Shown here in pieces: positions 18,410 through 27,549 of a stretch of 64,000 nucleotides of DNA. How positions within the stretch are numbered: position 1 is the first letter of the stretch; the number at the start of each line of letters is the position of its first letter. Source of the DNA: CAIVAT01 sp049317265 (GTDB lineage: Bacteria; Bacteroidota; Bacteroidia; Bacteroidales; FEN-979); contig JBMOIP010000015.1 of the NCBI GenBank assembly GCA_049317265.1, positions 22,132 through 86,131 on the forward strand. Reading direction: 5' to 3'. The translations under genes were made by a program, and so were the position numbers. The notes below the pieces were generated by a model. The model was not told where the DNA came from and did not search any database. It saw only the letters and a list, made by a program, of their open reading frames with translations.

Positions 18410-21307
18410 ATGAAAACCTGCGTTTTCCTTTTCATAGGATTTTGGGTCAGCCTGCAAACATCCGGCCAGTATTTCAGCACAGGCCAGGATCCGGCATCCA
18501 TTCGCTGGCGGCAGGTTAAAACGGAACGGTATCAACTCATTTATCCTGAGCGTTTTGAAAAAAAGGCGGAGTATATGGCCAATGTCCTGGATATAATCTG
18601 CCGGCATGAAAACACAACGCTATCGGCAAAGGTTCCCCGGATCCCGGTCATACTCCACACCCAGACAGTCATCTCCAACGGGCTCACAGTATGGGCCCCG
18701 AAAAGGATTGAACTTTACACCTGCCCTCCACAGCAAACTTATGCGGAGGAGTGGCTGGAACAACTGGCGATCCACGAATACCGGCATGCCGTGCAGATAA
18801 GCAAGATCAACCGGGGTTTTTCAAAGGCGCTATACTATATCTTCGGGGAACAGATTACAGGAGGAATCCTCGGGTTATATATCCCTTCATGGTTTTTAGA
18901 AGGGGAAGCAACAGTTACCGAAACGGCGCTCACAAGGACAGGCCGGGGCAGATCAGCCATATTCGAAAGCACCCTGAGGGCCCAGCTTGTTGAGAAGGGA
19001 CCCTACTCTTACGACAAAGCGACATTGGGATCCTACAAAACATTCACCCCCGATGCTTATTCCCTGGGTTACTACCTGGTGGGGCAATCCCGGGCAAAGT
19101 ATGGCCCGGAACTTTGGAACAGCGCGCTTAATAAAGTAGCGAAGTACCCATTCATGGTTGTTCCGTTTAACAGCGGCATCCATAAAATGACAGGAATGTG
19201 GAAAACGAAACTCTATAAACAATCCCTTTCAGAACTGGACAGTGCATGGAAGCGGCAATTGTCGCTTTCACCGGCACAGGAACCGCTGCCAATCACAACA
19301 CGAAACCCAAAAAATCATGTGGTTTACAATCATCCGATCCTGATCAACGACTCAACCATCATTGCGGATAAATCGAGCATGGATGATGTTGACAGATTTG
19401 TCGCCATTAACCGTGTAACTGGGATCGAGAAAATCCTCCTGACACCGGGAACTCATGCCGCCGGGTCTATTTCTCATGGCGGCGGTTACCTGGCATGGAG
19501 TGAATTACAACCTGATTGCAGGTGGTCAAATCGCAATTTTTCCACCATCAGGCTCTTCAATTTTAAAACCGGGCAACAGCAAACCCTGATAAATAAATCC
19601 CGCTATTTTGCACCTGTTCTCTCTCCCGACGGCTCCAGTGTGGCCGCAGTGCATATTTCAGAACTGAACGATTGCCATATCGATATCATCGGGATTCCGG
19701 ATGGCCATGTTCTGAAGCGGTACACCATCGGGGGTGAAGGTCAGGCCAATAGTCCTACCTGGTCGCCGGATGCCACTCAGCTCATTTTTACGTTGCTGAC
19801 TCATGAAGGAGAATCAGTGGTAACAATGGATACTGCTTCCGGTAAAATGAGGGTTCAACTGCCCCCGTCGTACCGGGAAATCACCCGTCCGGCCTTTTTC
19901 CAGCGACATTATATTACCTTCAGCACGGGTTATTCAGGAGTAGAAAACATTTACATCCTGGATACCCTTACAAAAGCCATATCCAGGGTTACCTCCGGAA
20001 AATTTGCCACTTTCGACCCCGAATTCACGACTGATAAAAAACAGATGATCTGTTCCGATTACACCTCCGATGGGTTGATGGTAAGTGAATTGAAGGTTGA
20101 CTCCATCTCCTGGATCCCCAGGGATATGGAAACAGACAACTCCTACAAGCTATCTGAGGCCCTGGCCGCCCAGGAAAACGCCAATATTCAGGACACCATC
20201 CTGATGCGGAAAATATATAAGATGAACTCGTCCGGCACCTACAACCCGGAGCGTGATTCCATGATAGGCACACAACATACGACCAGGAAATACTCCAGGC
20301 TTCTGAACCTCTTCAATCCGCACAGCTGGGCCCCGGCATCCTTTGATATCAGCAACCTTACGCTTAACCCGGGAGTGATGGTCCTGTCTCAGAATGCCCT
20401 CAGCACCATGTTCGCGGGAGCAGGCTGGGAATATGACATCCATGAACAAACGGGGAAATTTTATACCAGCATCAGCTACCGGGGATGGTACCCTGAATTG
20501 ACCTTCCGGTTCGACATCGGGAACAGGGCTGCTTACGCGCGCCATCATGGATCCACCGAGACCTATCGCTTCACCTGGCAGGAGACCAATTTCAAAACTG
20601 TTCTCTCCATTCCGTGGAATTTTTCACGTCATAGATTTTCGCGTTACCTCACGCCATCCATCGGGACCACCCTGACCGGCATCCTTCATAACAGTTCCAC
20701 CCCGGCAAACTTCACCTCAGGGATGATTCAAACCATGGATTACCGGCTCACCTTTTCTCAATATCTGCACTCCACTCAGAAAGATGTGCTCCCCAGGTTC
20801 GGCAACTCCATCGATTTCCAATACCATCATACACCCTTTGGGACAAACGAAATGGGTTCCATTTTGGGTGCAAGGCTGTACCAGTACGTTCCGGGCTTTT
20901 TCAAACACCATGGAATCATGATGTACGGTGGGTTTCAGCAGCGAACTGATCAAGATTTGCCCATATATTCCTTTGCCAATATCATCGCCTATCCCCGGGG
21001 CTATTCGGGTGCCTACGACGATAACCTGTTAAGTATCAGCATCAATTACAAAATGCCGTTATGGTATCCTGATTTCAGCCTTGGATCTGTCCTCTACTTA
21101 AAACGACTTAAATTGAACTGCTTTTACGATTGGGCAAACGGGAAGAACCCGGGTTATATCAACGAATACCAGTCGGCGGGCTGTGAACTCACTGCCGACT
21201 TCCACCTTCTGAGATTTGTTGCTCCGGTTGAGATGGGGTTGCGCACCATCTACTACCCGGCTTCAGGCAGTTGGGGCTTTGAATTTCTCTACGCCATCTC
21301 TTATTGA
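18410..21307 (+). CDS. Putative gluzincin-like peptidase with TolB-type beta-propeller and C-terminal barrel
   Basis: A 965-residue exported protein (signal peptide ending near TSGQY). Residues 30-280 look like a peptidase-MA/gluzincin domain: zinc motif HEYRH (122-126) and, 38 residues on, WFLEGEA with Glu164 as likely third ligand. Residues about 300-620 contain TolB/PD40-like propeller blades (SPDGSSVAAVHI, SPTWSPDATQLIFT, FDPEFTTDKKQMICSDY). The rest is rich in alternating aromatic strands and ends in Tyr (FLYAISY), suggesting an outer-membrane beta-barrel. Often such genes are annotated only as TolB-like. Peptidase activity is an inference from the motif; the substrate is unknown. Confidence 0.75.
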   Translation: MKTCVFLFIGFWVSLQTSGQYFSTGQDPASIRWRQVKTERYQLIYPERFEKKAEYMANVLDIICRHENTTLSAKVPRIPVILHTQTVISNGLTVWAPKRIELYTCPPQQTYAEEWLEQLAIHEYRHAVQISKINRGFSKALYYIFGEQITGGILGLYIPSWFLEGEATVTETALTRTGRGRSAIFESTLRAQLVEKGPYSYDKATLGSYKTFTPDAYSLGYYLVGQSRAKYGPELWNSALNKVAKYPFMVVPFNSGIHKMTGMWKTKLYKQSLSELDSAWKRQLSLSPAQEPLPITTRNPKNHVVYNHPILINDSTIIADKSSMDDVDRFVAINRVTGIEKILLTPGTHAAGSISHGGGYLAWSELQPDCRWSNRNFSTIRLFNFKTGQQQTLINKSRYFAPVLSPDGSSVAAVHISELNDCHIDIIGIPDGHVLKRYTIGGEGQANSPTWSPDATQLIFTLLTHEGESVVTMDTASGKMRVQLPPSYREITRPAFFQRHYITFSTGYSGVENIYILDTLTKAISRVTSGKFATFDPEFTTDKKQMICSDYTSDGLMVSELKVDSISWIPRDMETDNSYKLSEALAAQENANIQDTILMRKIYKMNSSGTYNPERDSMIGTQHTTRKYSRLLNLFNPHSWAPASFDISNLTLNPGVMVLSQNALSTMFAGAGWEYDIHEQTGKFYTSISYRGWYPELTFRFDIGNRAAYARHHGSTETYRFTWQETNFKTVLSIPWNFSRHRFSRYLTPSIGTTLTGILHNSSTPANFTSGMIQTMDYRLTFSQYLHSTQKDVLPRFGNSIDFQYHHTPFGTNEMGSILGARLYQYVPGFFKHHGIMMYGGFQQRTDQDLPIYSFANIIAYPRGYSGAYDDNLLSISINYKMPLWYPDFSLGSVLYLKRLKLNCFYDWANGKNPGYINEYQSAGCELTADFHLLRFVAPVEMGLRTIYYPASGSWGFEFLYAISY

Positions 21308-21351
21308 GACTTTTAACCATTTTCAGCCTGGTTAAGGTTGAAAAATAAGGC

Positions 21352-21359
21352 TATATTTG
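21352..21359 (+). promoter_or_regulatory. -7 box TATATTTG upstream of the ClC gene
   Basis: TATATTTG matches TAnnTTTG but ends only 7 nt before ATG 21367. If used, the transcript would be leaderless or nearly so, or translation would begin further downstream. Confidence 0.4.
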
Positions 21360-21366
21360 CACCAAC

Positions 21367-23139
21367 ATGCTTCCAAAATCGATCACCGGCAGGCTTTTAG
21401 TCTGGAGATTACGCCACATCAGGCAGCGTCAGTTTGTGTTACTCCTGAGTGTGATTGTGGGTATGGGTAGCGGTTTAGCGGCTGTTGCGTTAAAGAACAC
21501 GCTGTACTATACCAACTACTTTCTGACCAACGGGTTCAGTTACCACGGCATCTTTTACCTGTTTCTTGCCTTTCCGGTAATAGGCATCATCCTGACCATC
21601 CTTTTCATCCGGTATATTGTTAAAGATAACATCAGCCACGGTGTAAGCAAAGTGCTCTATGCGATATCCAAGAACAACAGCCAGATAAAACCCCACAATA
21701 CCTTTTCATCACTGATCGCCTGTACCCTGACACTGGGATTCGGGGGTTCTGTCGGGCCTGAAGCCCCTATCGTCCTTACCGGTTCAGCCATCGGGTCGAA
21801 CCTGGCCCGGCTCTTCCGGCTCGATTACCGTATCACAACCCTCCTGATAGGATGTGGGGCTGCAGGAGCCATTGCCGGCATTTTCGAAGCACCGATCGCC
21901 GGGGTAATCTTTGTTCTCGAGATCCTGATGCTGGATCTTACCATGACAACACTGCTGCCATTGCTGATTACTACGGTTACAGCCTCCCTGGTATCGTTCC
22001 TGCTGATGGGCAACGAAGTTTTGTTTTCATTCACACTGAGCAGCCCGTTCATTTTGCGCCATATTCCATTTTACCTTCTGCTGGGAGTTTTTACCGGGCT
22101 GGTTTCAGTCTTTTTTATCCGTGGTAGCATCGGCATTGAATCCCTGTTGAAGCGCATAACCCCGGCTTTAAGGGTAGGAATTGCGGGAATCGCTCTTGCA
22201 GCGCTGATCTTCATATACCCATCCCTTTTCGGTGAAGGTTATACGGTTCTCAAGGAGGTGATCAACGGCAATGGGGAGATTATCGGCAACTCCTCCCTTT
22301 TTGGAGCATTGAAACATAACCAATGGTCGTTCCTGATCATTATCTTCGGGCTGATCATCATGAAGGTGGTTGCCATGGCGCTAACCCAGGGAAGCGGGGG
22401 AATCGGCGGCACTTTTGCCCCATCCATCTTTGTTGGTGCCATCTGCGGCTATTTCTTCGCAAACCTGCTGAACAGCGTTTTCGGTCTCAATATTTCCCAG
22501 AGTAATTTTGCACTGGTTGGAATGGCCGGTGTCATGGCCGGCGTCATGCATGCCCCGCTGACAGCGATCTTCCTGATCGCCGAGATAACGGGAGGTTACC
22601 TGTTGCTTACGCCCCTGATTATGGTTTCAGCGATTGCATACCTGACTTCGCATATTTTTGAAAGTCACTCTATTTACACCCGTCAGCTGGCTGCACGCAA
22701 GGAACTCATCACCCATGACAAGGACAAAGCCGTACTCTCGTTTATGTCGCCCCGGCAGTTGATTGAAACAAATTTTGCCAGGGTTGACCCTGAGGCTACC
22801 CTGGGAACACTGGTGAAAGTCGTTGCCACAGCTTCCAGGAATATTTTTCCGGTGGTGGACAAGGATGGGAAATTTTATGGGATCGTCATGCTCGACAACA
22901 TCCGGCAGATCATGTTCGATCAGTCAATCTACGAGGTCACTTATGTCAAGGACCTGCTTTTCATGCCCAGCTACTCCATCAATCCTGATGATTCAATGGA
23001 TACCGTGATCCAGCTATTTCAGCAGAGCGACCGTTACAACCTGCCTGTCCTGGAAAATGGCAGATACCTGGGATTTATCTCCCGGGCCAATGTATTCTCA
23101 CAGTACCGGGAACTTCTCAGAAAATTCTCTGACGATTAA
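21367..23139 (+). CDS. ClC-family chloride channel/transporter with two CBS domains
   Basis: A 590-residue inner-membrane ClC protein. Core signatures are GFGGSVGPEAPIVLTG (125-139), GIFEAPIAGVIFVLEIL and GSGGIGGTFAPSIFVGA. The cytoplasmic tail (about 455-590) carries a pair of CBS domains that usually sense nucleotides. In the filter segment that reads GREGP in E. coli ClC-ec1, this protein reads GSVGP, so the gating/proton glutamate is Val129. By analogy, loss of that glutamate uncouples proton exchange and would favour passive anion conduction; this is inference. The stop overlaps the stop of the convergent M16 peptidase gene by 4 bp. Confidence 0.92.
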   Translation: MLPKSITGRLLVWRLRHIRQRQFVLLLSVIVGMGSGLAAVALKNTLYYTNYFLTNGFSYHGIFYLFLAFPVIGIILTILFIRYIVKDNISHGVSKVLYAISKNNSQIKPHNTFSSLIACTLTLGFGGSVGPEAPIVLTGSAIGSNLARLFRLDYRITTLLIGCGAAGAIAGIFEAPIAGVIFVLEILMLDLTMTTLLPLLITTVTASLVSFLLMGNEVLFSFTLSSPFILRHIPFYLLLGVFTGLVSVFFIRGSIGIESLLKRITPALRVGIAGIALAALIFIYPSLFGEGYTVLKEVINGNGEIIGNSSLFGALKHNQWSFLIIIFGLIIMKVVAMALTQGSGGIGGTFAPSIFVGAICGYFFANLLNSVFGLNISQSNFALVGMAGVMAGVMHAPLTAIFLIAEITGGYLLLTPLIMVSAIAYLTSHIFESHSIYTRQLAARKELITHDKDKAVLSFMSPRQLIETNFARVDPEATLGTLVKVVATASRNIFPVVDKDGKFYGIVMLDNIRQIMFDQSIYEVTYVKDLLFMPSYSINPDDSMDTVIQLFQQSDRYNLPVLENGRYLGFISRANVFSQYRELLRKFSDD

Positions 23140-26045
23140 TACCCAAAAACATCCTGTAACCCAAGGGAATTCACCTGGCCATAGGTTGAAAGGGTTTTAA
23201 TATCCATACTGGTCTGTTTTCCAAGTACAAGAATGGTGAATTTCTTGTCTTTAATGTACTGTTGCTGAAAAGCTTTAAGGTCGGCGAAACTCATCTTCTG
23301 CACCTTTTCAAATACATCCTTGCGGATATCATAGGTGAGGCCAAACTTAACAGCATTGAGGTAGTTGAACAATATCTGCGATTTGGTGATGCGTTCTGTG
23401 CGGATCTTGTTAATGATCGCCTCCCTTGAAGAGTTCAGCGCCTTTTCACTCTCCGGCATGTTGTTGAACAAACCGGTCATGGCTTTCATGGCCTCCGGCA
23501 ATTTGTCGATCTGGGTCCCCAGATAAGAGAAGAGGTAGAAATTCTGGTAAGGCTGCTGGGGTGTACGGTAACCTGCATAAGCGCTGTAGGCCAGCCCTTT
23601 TGATTCACGAATCTCCTGGAAGACGATTGAGTTCATGCTTCCCCCGAAATACTCATTGAACAGGCGTACGACAGGGATGATGTTCTTATCATAGGCATTG
23701 GATTTCGACAACATGATCACCTCTGCCTGCTTCATATCATAGTTAACCGTATAAACTTTGGTTACATCCGTTGTTTTCTGCTCAAACTTTTTTGCAACAG
23801 GAACAGATTTTAAGACGGCAGGAACCTCATGTTCCTTGTTTAATATTTCAAGGAGCGCTGCAGTACTTTCAGGACCATAATACATAATCTTATGCTCGTA
23901 GCCAGTCAACCCCTTGATTAAATTGACGAGATCGCGTGCTTCAAGTAAATCGAGCTCTTTTGAGGAGAGGATGTTGGTAAATGGATTCTGGTTGCCATAG
24001 ACTCCATAATTGTACATCGCCTGCCAAAGAATGGACTCTTTCGAAAGTTTGTCGTCGTCGCGGCGTTTCTTGATGTCAGCCGTGAGGTTTTGCATGGCCT
24101 CAACATTGGGTTTGGCATCAGCCAGCAACTGTTCAAACAGGTTCATCGCACTTGGCATGAATTCGCTCAAACCTTCCAGTGAAATCCACACCTGGTCATT
24201 TGAACTGTTCACATTGAAGGAACATCCCATTTTATAAAACTCCTCCTTTATCTGCTTTGATGTGTATTGTGAAGTTCCCAGGTATTTCAGGTATTCAAGC
24301 GCAATTCCCAGTTCGCGGTTGTTGTTGGTTCCCATTTCAAACAGATAGTAGAGGGAAAATGTTTTGTTTTCAGTGTTCACCCTGTAAAGAACAGGAATAT
24401 TGCTTTTGAAGTCCAGTTTTTTGATATCACTGGCATAGTCAATAAATACGGGCTCGATCACCTTGCTTGGCTCAGCCACGATCTTTTTCAGGAAAGCAGA
24501 CTCTTCATCACGGTTCATGGTGACCGGGGTGATTTGCGGCTTCACAACTTTCTTTGCGTCAACTGCTTTGCCATTGCGCTTATAGACAATCACATAGTTT
24601 TCACCATAATTTTTATTGGCGAACTCCACGAGATCCTTTTTGGTGATGGAGGCGAGCCTGTTGACATTATTAACGGTTTCTGTGTGCGGACGTTCCTTGA
24701 CAAATTCATCCACCATCTCCATTGTCCTTCCGTAATTGGTCTCATAATTCCTGATTTCTGTCAATTTCAGATCGTTGACAACCGCTGCCAGCAGCCAGTC
24801 GGGAAATTCACCCTTCTTTACCAGGCTGATCTGCTCCATGATAAGCTCCTTCACATTTTCGAGCGACTGTCCCTCTTTGGCCTTTCCGGTGAAGATATTT
24901 ACAGAATAATCCTTCAGCACATAGGAGAAAGCATTGGCTTCCAGCACTTTTTGTGCCTGGTTGAGGTTCAGGTCCATCAATCCTGCACTGTTGTTACTGA
25001 GCAACATGTTGCACAATGTTACCAGGTCGGCATCCTTTGTATCGGCGCCACCAAGGCGATAACCGATGGTAACAGATTCTGCATCGGGACCAAACACTTC
25101 TTTTACAATGGGCTGTGTTATAGGTGCCTCGATGGCGGGCACATAGGTGGTAACAGGTTTTGAAACAAGCTGACCAAAAGTGGCATCCACCAGTTTAATT
25201 ACCTCATCGGGATTAAAATCGCCTGAAAGCACCATCGCAATGTTGTTAGGCACATAACGTGAAGCATAATAGTTTTTGAGGGAGGTCAGTGATGGATTCT
25301 TAAGGTGCTCCACCGTTCCGATGGTTGTTTGGGTACCATAGGTATTCTTCTGAAACAAACCTGAAAACAGATCTTCAAAAACCTTGTCGTCATCACGGTC
25401 AAGGCTCATGTTCTTCTCCTCGTACACCGTTTCCAGTTCTGTGTGGAACAACCTGAAAATCGGATCCTGGAAACGTTCTTTTTCGATCTGCAGCCACTGA
25501 TCAATTTTATTGCTGGGAATGTCATTCACATACACAGTCTCCTCAAAGGATGTAAACGCATTTGTTCCCTTGGCCCCGATCACCGATAGCAGCTTGTCAT
25601 ATTCATTTGCAATGGCCAGGGTGGATGCTACACCGGAGAGACTATCGATCTGGTGATAGATCTTCCGGCGTTTGGTGGTGTCCTGTGTCTTCCTGTACAA
25701 CTCAAATTTACCTTCGATCTGGTCAAGTAAAACCTTCTCCTTTGCAAAATCCCTGGTACCAAACTCATCTGTCCCTTTAAACATCATGTGTTCGAGGTAG
25801 TGCGACAACCCAGTGTTGTCAGAAGGATCGTTCTTGCTGCCTGTCCTGACAGCAATGGCTGTCTGAATTCGGGGAGCATCTTTGTACACGGTCAGGTAAA
25901 CCTTCAGCCCGTTTTTCAATGTATAGATCCTGGCTTTGAGCGGATCGCCAGCCACGGTATCATATTTATATGTTTTTTGAGCCATGGCACCGGATGTCAG
26001 TGCAATCACCAGCAAAAGGATAAATTGTACAATTGTCTTCTTCAT
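23136..26045 (-). CDS. M16 family zinc metallopeptidase, two-domain
   Basis: A 969-residue exported pitrilysin/insulinase-type peptidase. After a signal peptide (MKKTIVQFILLLVIALTSGAMA) the N-terminal half carries the inverted zinc motif HYLEH in LSHYLEHMMFKGTDEFGT, with the distal Glu expected in ELETVYEEKNM. The C-terminal half is the inactive paired M16 domain that closes the chamber (RESKGLAYSAYAGYRTP is a typical M16 signature). It probably degrades short peptides in the periplasm. It lies 66 bp downstream of gatD in the same orientation and may share its transcript. Confidence 0.92.
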   Translation of the reverse strand: MKKTIVQFILLLVIALTSGAMAQKTYKYDTVAGDPLKARIYTLKNGLKVYLTVYKDAPRIQTAIAVRTGSKNDPSDNTGLSHYLEHMMFKGTDEFGTRDFAKEKVLLDQIEGKFELYRKTQDTTKRRKIYHQIDSLSGVASTLAIANEYDKLLSVIGAKGTNAFTSFEETVYVNDIPSNKIDQWLQIEKERFQDPIFRLFHTELETVYEEKNMSLDRDDDKVFEDLFSGLFQKNTYGTQTTIGTVEHLKNPSLTSLKNYYASRYVPNNIAMVLSGDFNPDEVIKLVDATFGQLVSKPVTTYVPAIEAPITQPIVKEVFGPDAESVTIGYRLGGADTKDADLVTLCNMLLSNNSAGLMDLNLNQAQKVLEANAFSYVLKDYSVNIFTGKAKEGQSLENVKELIMEQISLVKKGEFPDWLLAAVVNDLKLTEIRNYETNYGRTMEMVDEFVKERPHTETVNNVNRLASITKKDLVEFANKNYGENYVIVYKRNGKAVDAKKVVKPQITPVTMNRDEESAFLKKIVAEPSKVIEPVFIDYASDIKKLDFKSNIPVLYRVNTENKTFSLYYLFEMGTNNNRELGIALEYLKYLGTSQYTSKQIKEEFYKMGCSFNVNSSNDQVWISLEGLSEFMPSAMNLFEQLLADAKPNVEAMQNLTADIKKRRDDDKLSKESILWQAMYNYGVYGNQNPFTNILSSKELDLLEARDLVNLIKGLTGYEHKIMYYGPESTAALLEILNKEHEVPAVLKSVPVAKKFEQKTTDVTKVYTVNYDMKQAEVIMLSKSNAYDKNIIPVVRLFNEYFGGSMNSIVFQEIRESKGLAYSAYAGYRTPQQPYQNFYLFSYLGTQIDKLPEAMKAMTGLFNNMPESEKALNSSREAIINKIRTERITKSQILFNYLNAVKFGLTYDIRKDVFEKVQKMSFADLKAFQQQYIKDKKFTILVLGKQTSMDIKTLSTYGQVNSLGLQDVFGY

Positions 26046-26111
26046 TGGAACAGGTTTAAATTGATGGTCAAATTATTGAAACAGGTTAAGGCGTATAACC
26101 AGCCAGATTGC

Positions 26112-27497
26112 CTATTTATGGAACTTCCTGATAAAATCTTCAACCTCCGGAACACCACCCTGGTAGATCAGGTAACCATTGTAGGGTTCACGCGGGGTGA
26201 TTTCACTGTTGATCGGGGTAAGCATGATCTCCTTGACCTTAGCCAGGTCGGAGGTCTGTCCAAGAGCCCAGCTTAACTTGATGAAAGCGGTTTCAGGAAG
26301 CATGTTTTCAGCCGGGATGATGCCTTTGGCCATGAGATCACGTCCGGTGTCGTACACGAACATATGAACATAGCCCCACAGGGTTTGAACGGTCATATAA
26401 ATGGCGACACCTTTTGCAATGGCCCGTTCAATGGCAGGGTAGATCGGTTTGTTGACATGACCCAGTCCTGTGCCAATGATGATAATCCCTTTATAACCAG
26501 CATCCACCAGTGCATCAATCACATCAGGTTGCATGTTGGTATAGTAGTAGATCATGGTGACCTTCTCTTCATAGTAGGGCATGATGGTCACATTCCGGTC
26601 GGTGCGGCGGCGTTTGTAGTCGTGCTTGATCGGAACAACTCCCTGCCGGCTGACCGTGGCAATCGGCGTATCGCCAATGGTGCGGAATGTGGAACGATAA
26701 GAGGAGTGCATTTTTCTTACACGGGTCCCCTTGTGCAAAAAGCCATATTCGTCGGAAGTGGGCCCGAACATGCAGACCATTACCTCGGCAATATCGCCAT
26801 GCGCTGCAGCGGTGGCTGCATGCATAAGGTTTAATGCTGCATCGGAACTCGGACGGTCGGATGAACGTTGTGATCCTACCAGTATGATCGGCACCGGGGA
26901 ATTCTGCACCATAAATGTCAGCGCTGCTGAAGTATAATGCAGGGTATCGGTTCCGTGACCGATGATGATTCCATCAATTCCCTTTTCGATCTCATGACCT
27001 ATGGCAACTGCCAGCTTTTTATACTGATCGGGTCCCATGTTTTCACTGAAAACGGCGAACAGTTTTTCGGTAGTCAGGTTACAGATGTCGGCCAATTCAG
27101 GCACGGCCCCATACAATTCGCCCGGTGAAAATGCCGGAATTACGGCACCGGTGCGGTAATCAAGCCGGGAGGCAATGGTTCCGCCCGTTCCCAGCAGTTT
27201 TACATTCGGTTTATCCTTGGAATAGGGAAACTCCTTTTCCGGGATTTTGTAGATCGCTTTCTTGTACCCAAGTTCTACGATATCTGTGATGCCGTCGATG
27301 TCGACGCCAATATTATAACCTGTAAAAATCTTCAATACCAGGTGCTTATCGTCTGTATTCTCAGCCCTTGGCAGGATGGTGCCTTCAAAAACGCCACGGC
27401 TGCTGTCGACCCGTACTTTTGCCCAGACCCTTGCATTGTATTTCTGCAGTACGGCGAGTGCGCGTCCTTTGTATCCCTGGAAAATATCTTCGCTCAT
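26112..27497 (-). CDS. gatD: Archaeal-type Glu-tRNA(Gln) amidotransferase subunit GatD
   Basis: A 461-residue asparaginase-like subunit that releases ammonia from Gln or Asn for the GatE kinase partner. The N-terminal domain (about 1-95; GYKGRALAVL ... VFEGTILPRAEN ... HLVLKIFTGYNIGVDID) is specific to GatD and absent from ordinary asparaginases. The catalytic core has GTGGTIAS (103-110) and GHGTDTLHYTSAAL (about 180-193). It lies directly downstream of gatE, separated by 52 bp that hold an octamer array ending just before this ATG. GatDE is regarded as the archaeal route to Gln-tRNA(Gln); its presence in a Bacteroidota gene neighbourhood is notable. Confidence 0.9.
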   Translation of the reverse strand: MSEDIFQGYKGRALAVLQKYNARVWAKVRVDSSRGVFEGTILPRAENTDDKHLVLKIFTGYNIGVDIDGITDIVELGYKKAIYKIPEKEFPYSKDKPNVKLLGTGGTIASRLDYRTGAVIPAFSPGELYGAVPELADICNLTTEKLFAVFSENMGPDQYKKLAVAIGHEIEKGIDGIIIGHGTDTLHYTSAALTFMVQNSPVPIILVGSQRSSDRPSSDAALNLMHAATAAAHGDIAEVMVCMFGPTSDEYGFLHKGTRVRKMHSSYRSTFRTIGDTPIATVSRQGVVPIKHDYKRRRTDRNVTIMPYYEEKVTMIYYYTNMQPDVIDALVDAGYKGIIIIGTGLGHVNKPIYPAIERAIAKGVAIYMTVQTLWGYVHMFVYDTGRDLMAKGIIPAENMLPETAFIKLSWALGQTSDLAKVKEIMLTPINSEITPREPYNGYLIYQGGVPEVEDFIRKFHK

Positions 27498-27502
27498 AGT
27501 TA

Positions 27503-27526
27503 GATGGTGAAATGGTGAGATGGTGA
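27503..27526 (-). repeat. Octamer array (ATGGTGAA type) between gatE and gatD
   Basis: Three 8-bp units, GATGGTGA, AATGGTGA and GATGGTGA on the plus strand, lie in the gatE-gatD spacer. On the transcript they read TCACCATC-like units and end 5 nt before the gatD start codon, where a ribosome binding site would sit. Confidence 0.75.
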
Positions 27527-27549
27527 ATTAGTAAATTATTGGATACGGT

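Noticed and set aside
24534..25163. A 209-codon plus-strand frame within the M16 peptidase gene
   Set aside because: Antisense shadow of a gene with intact catalytic and paired M16 domains.
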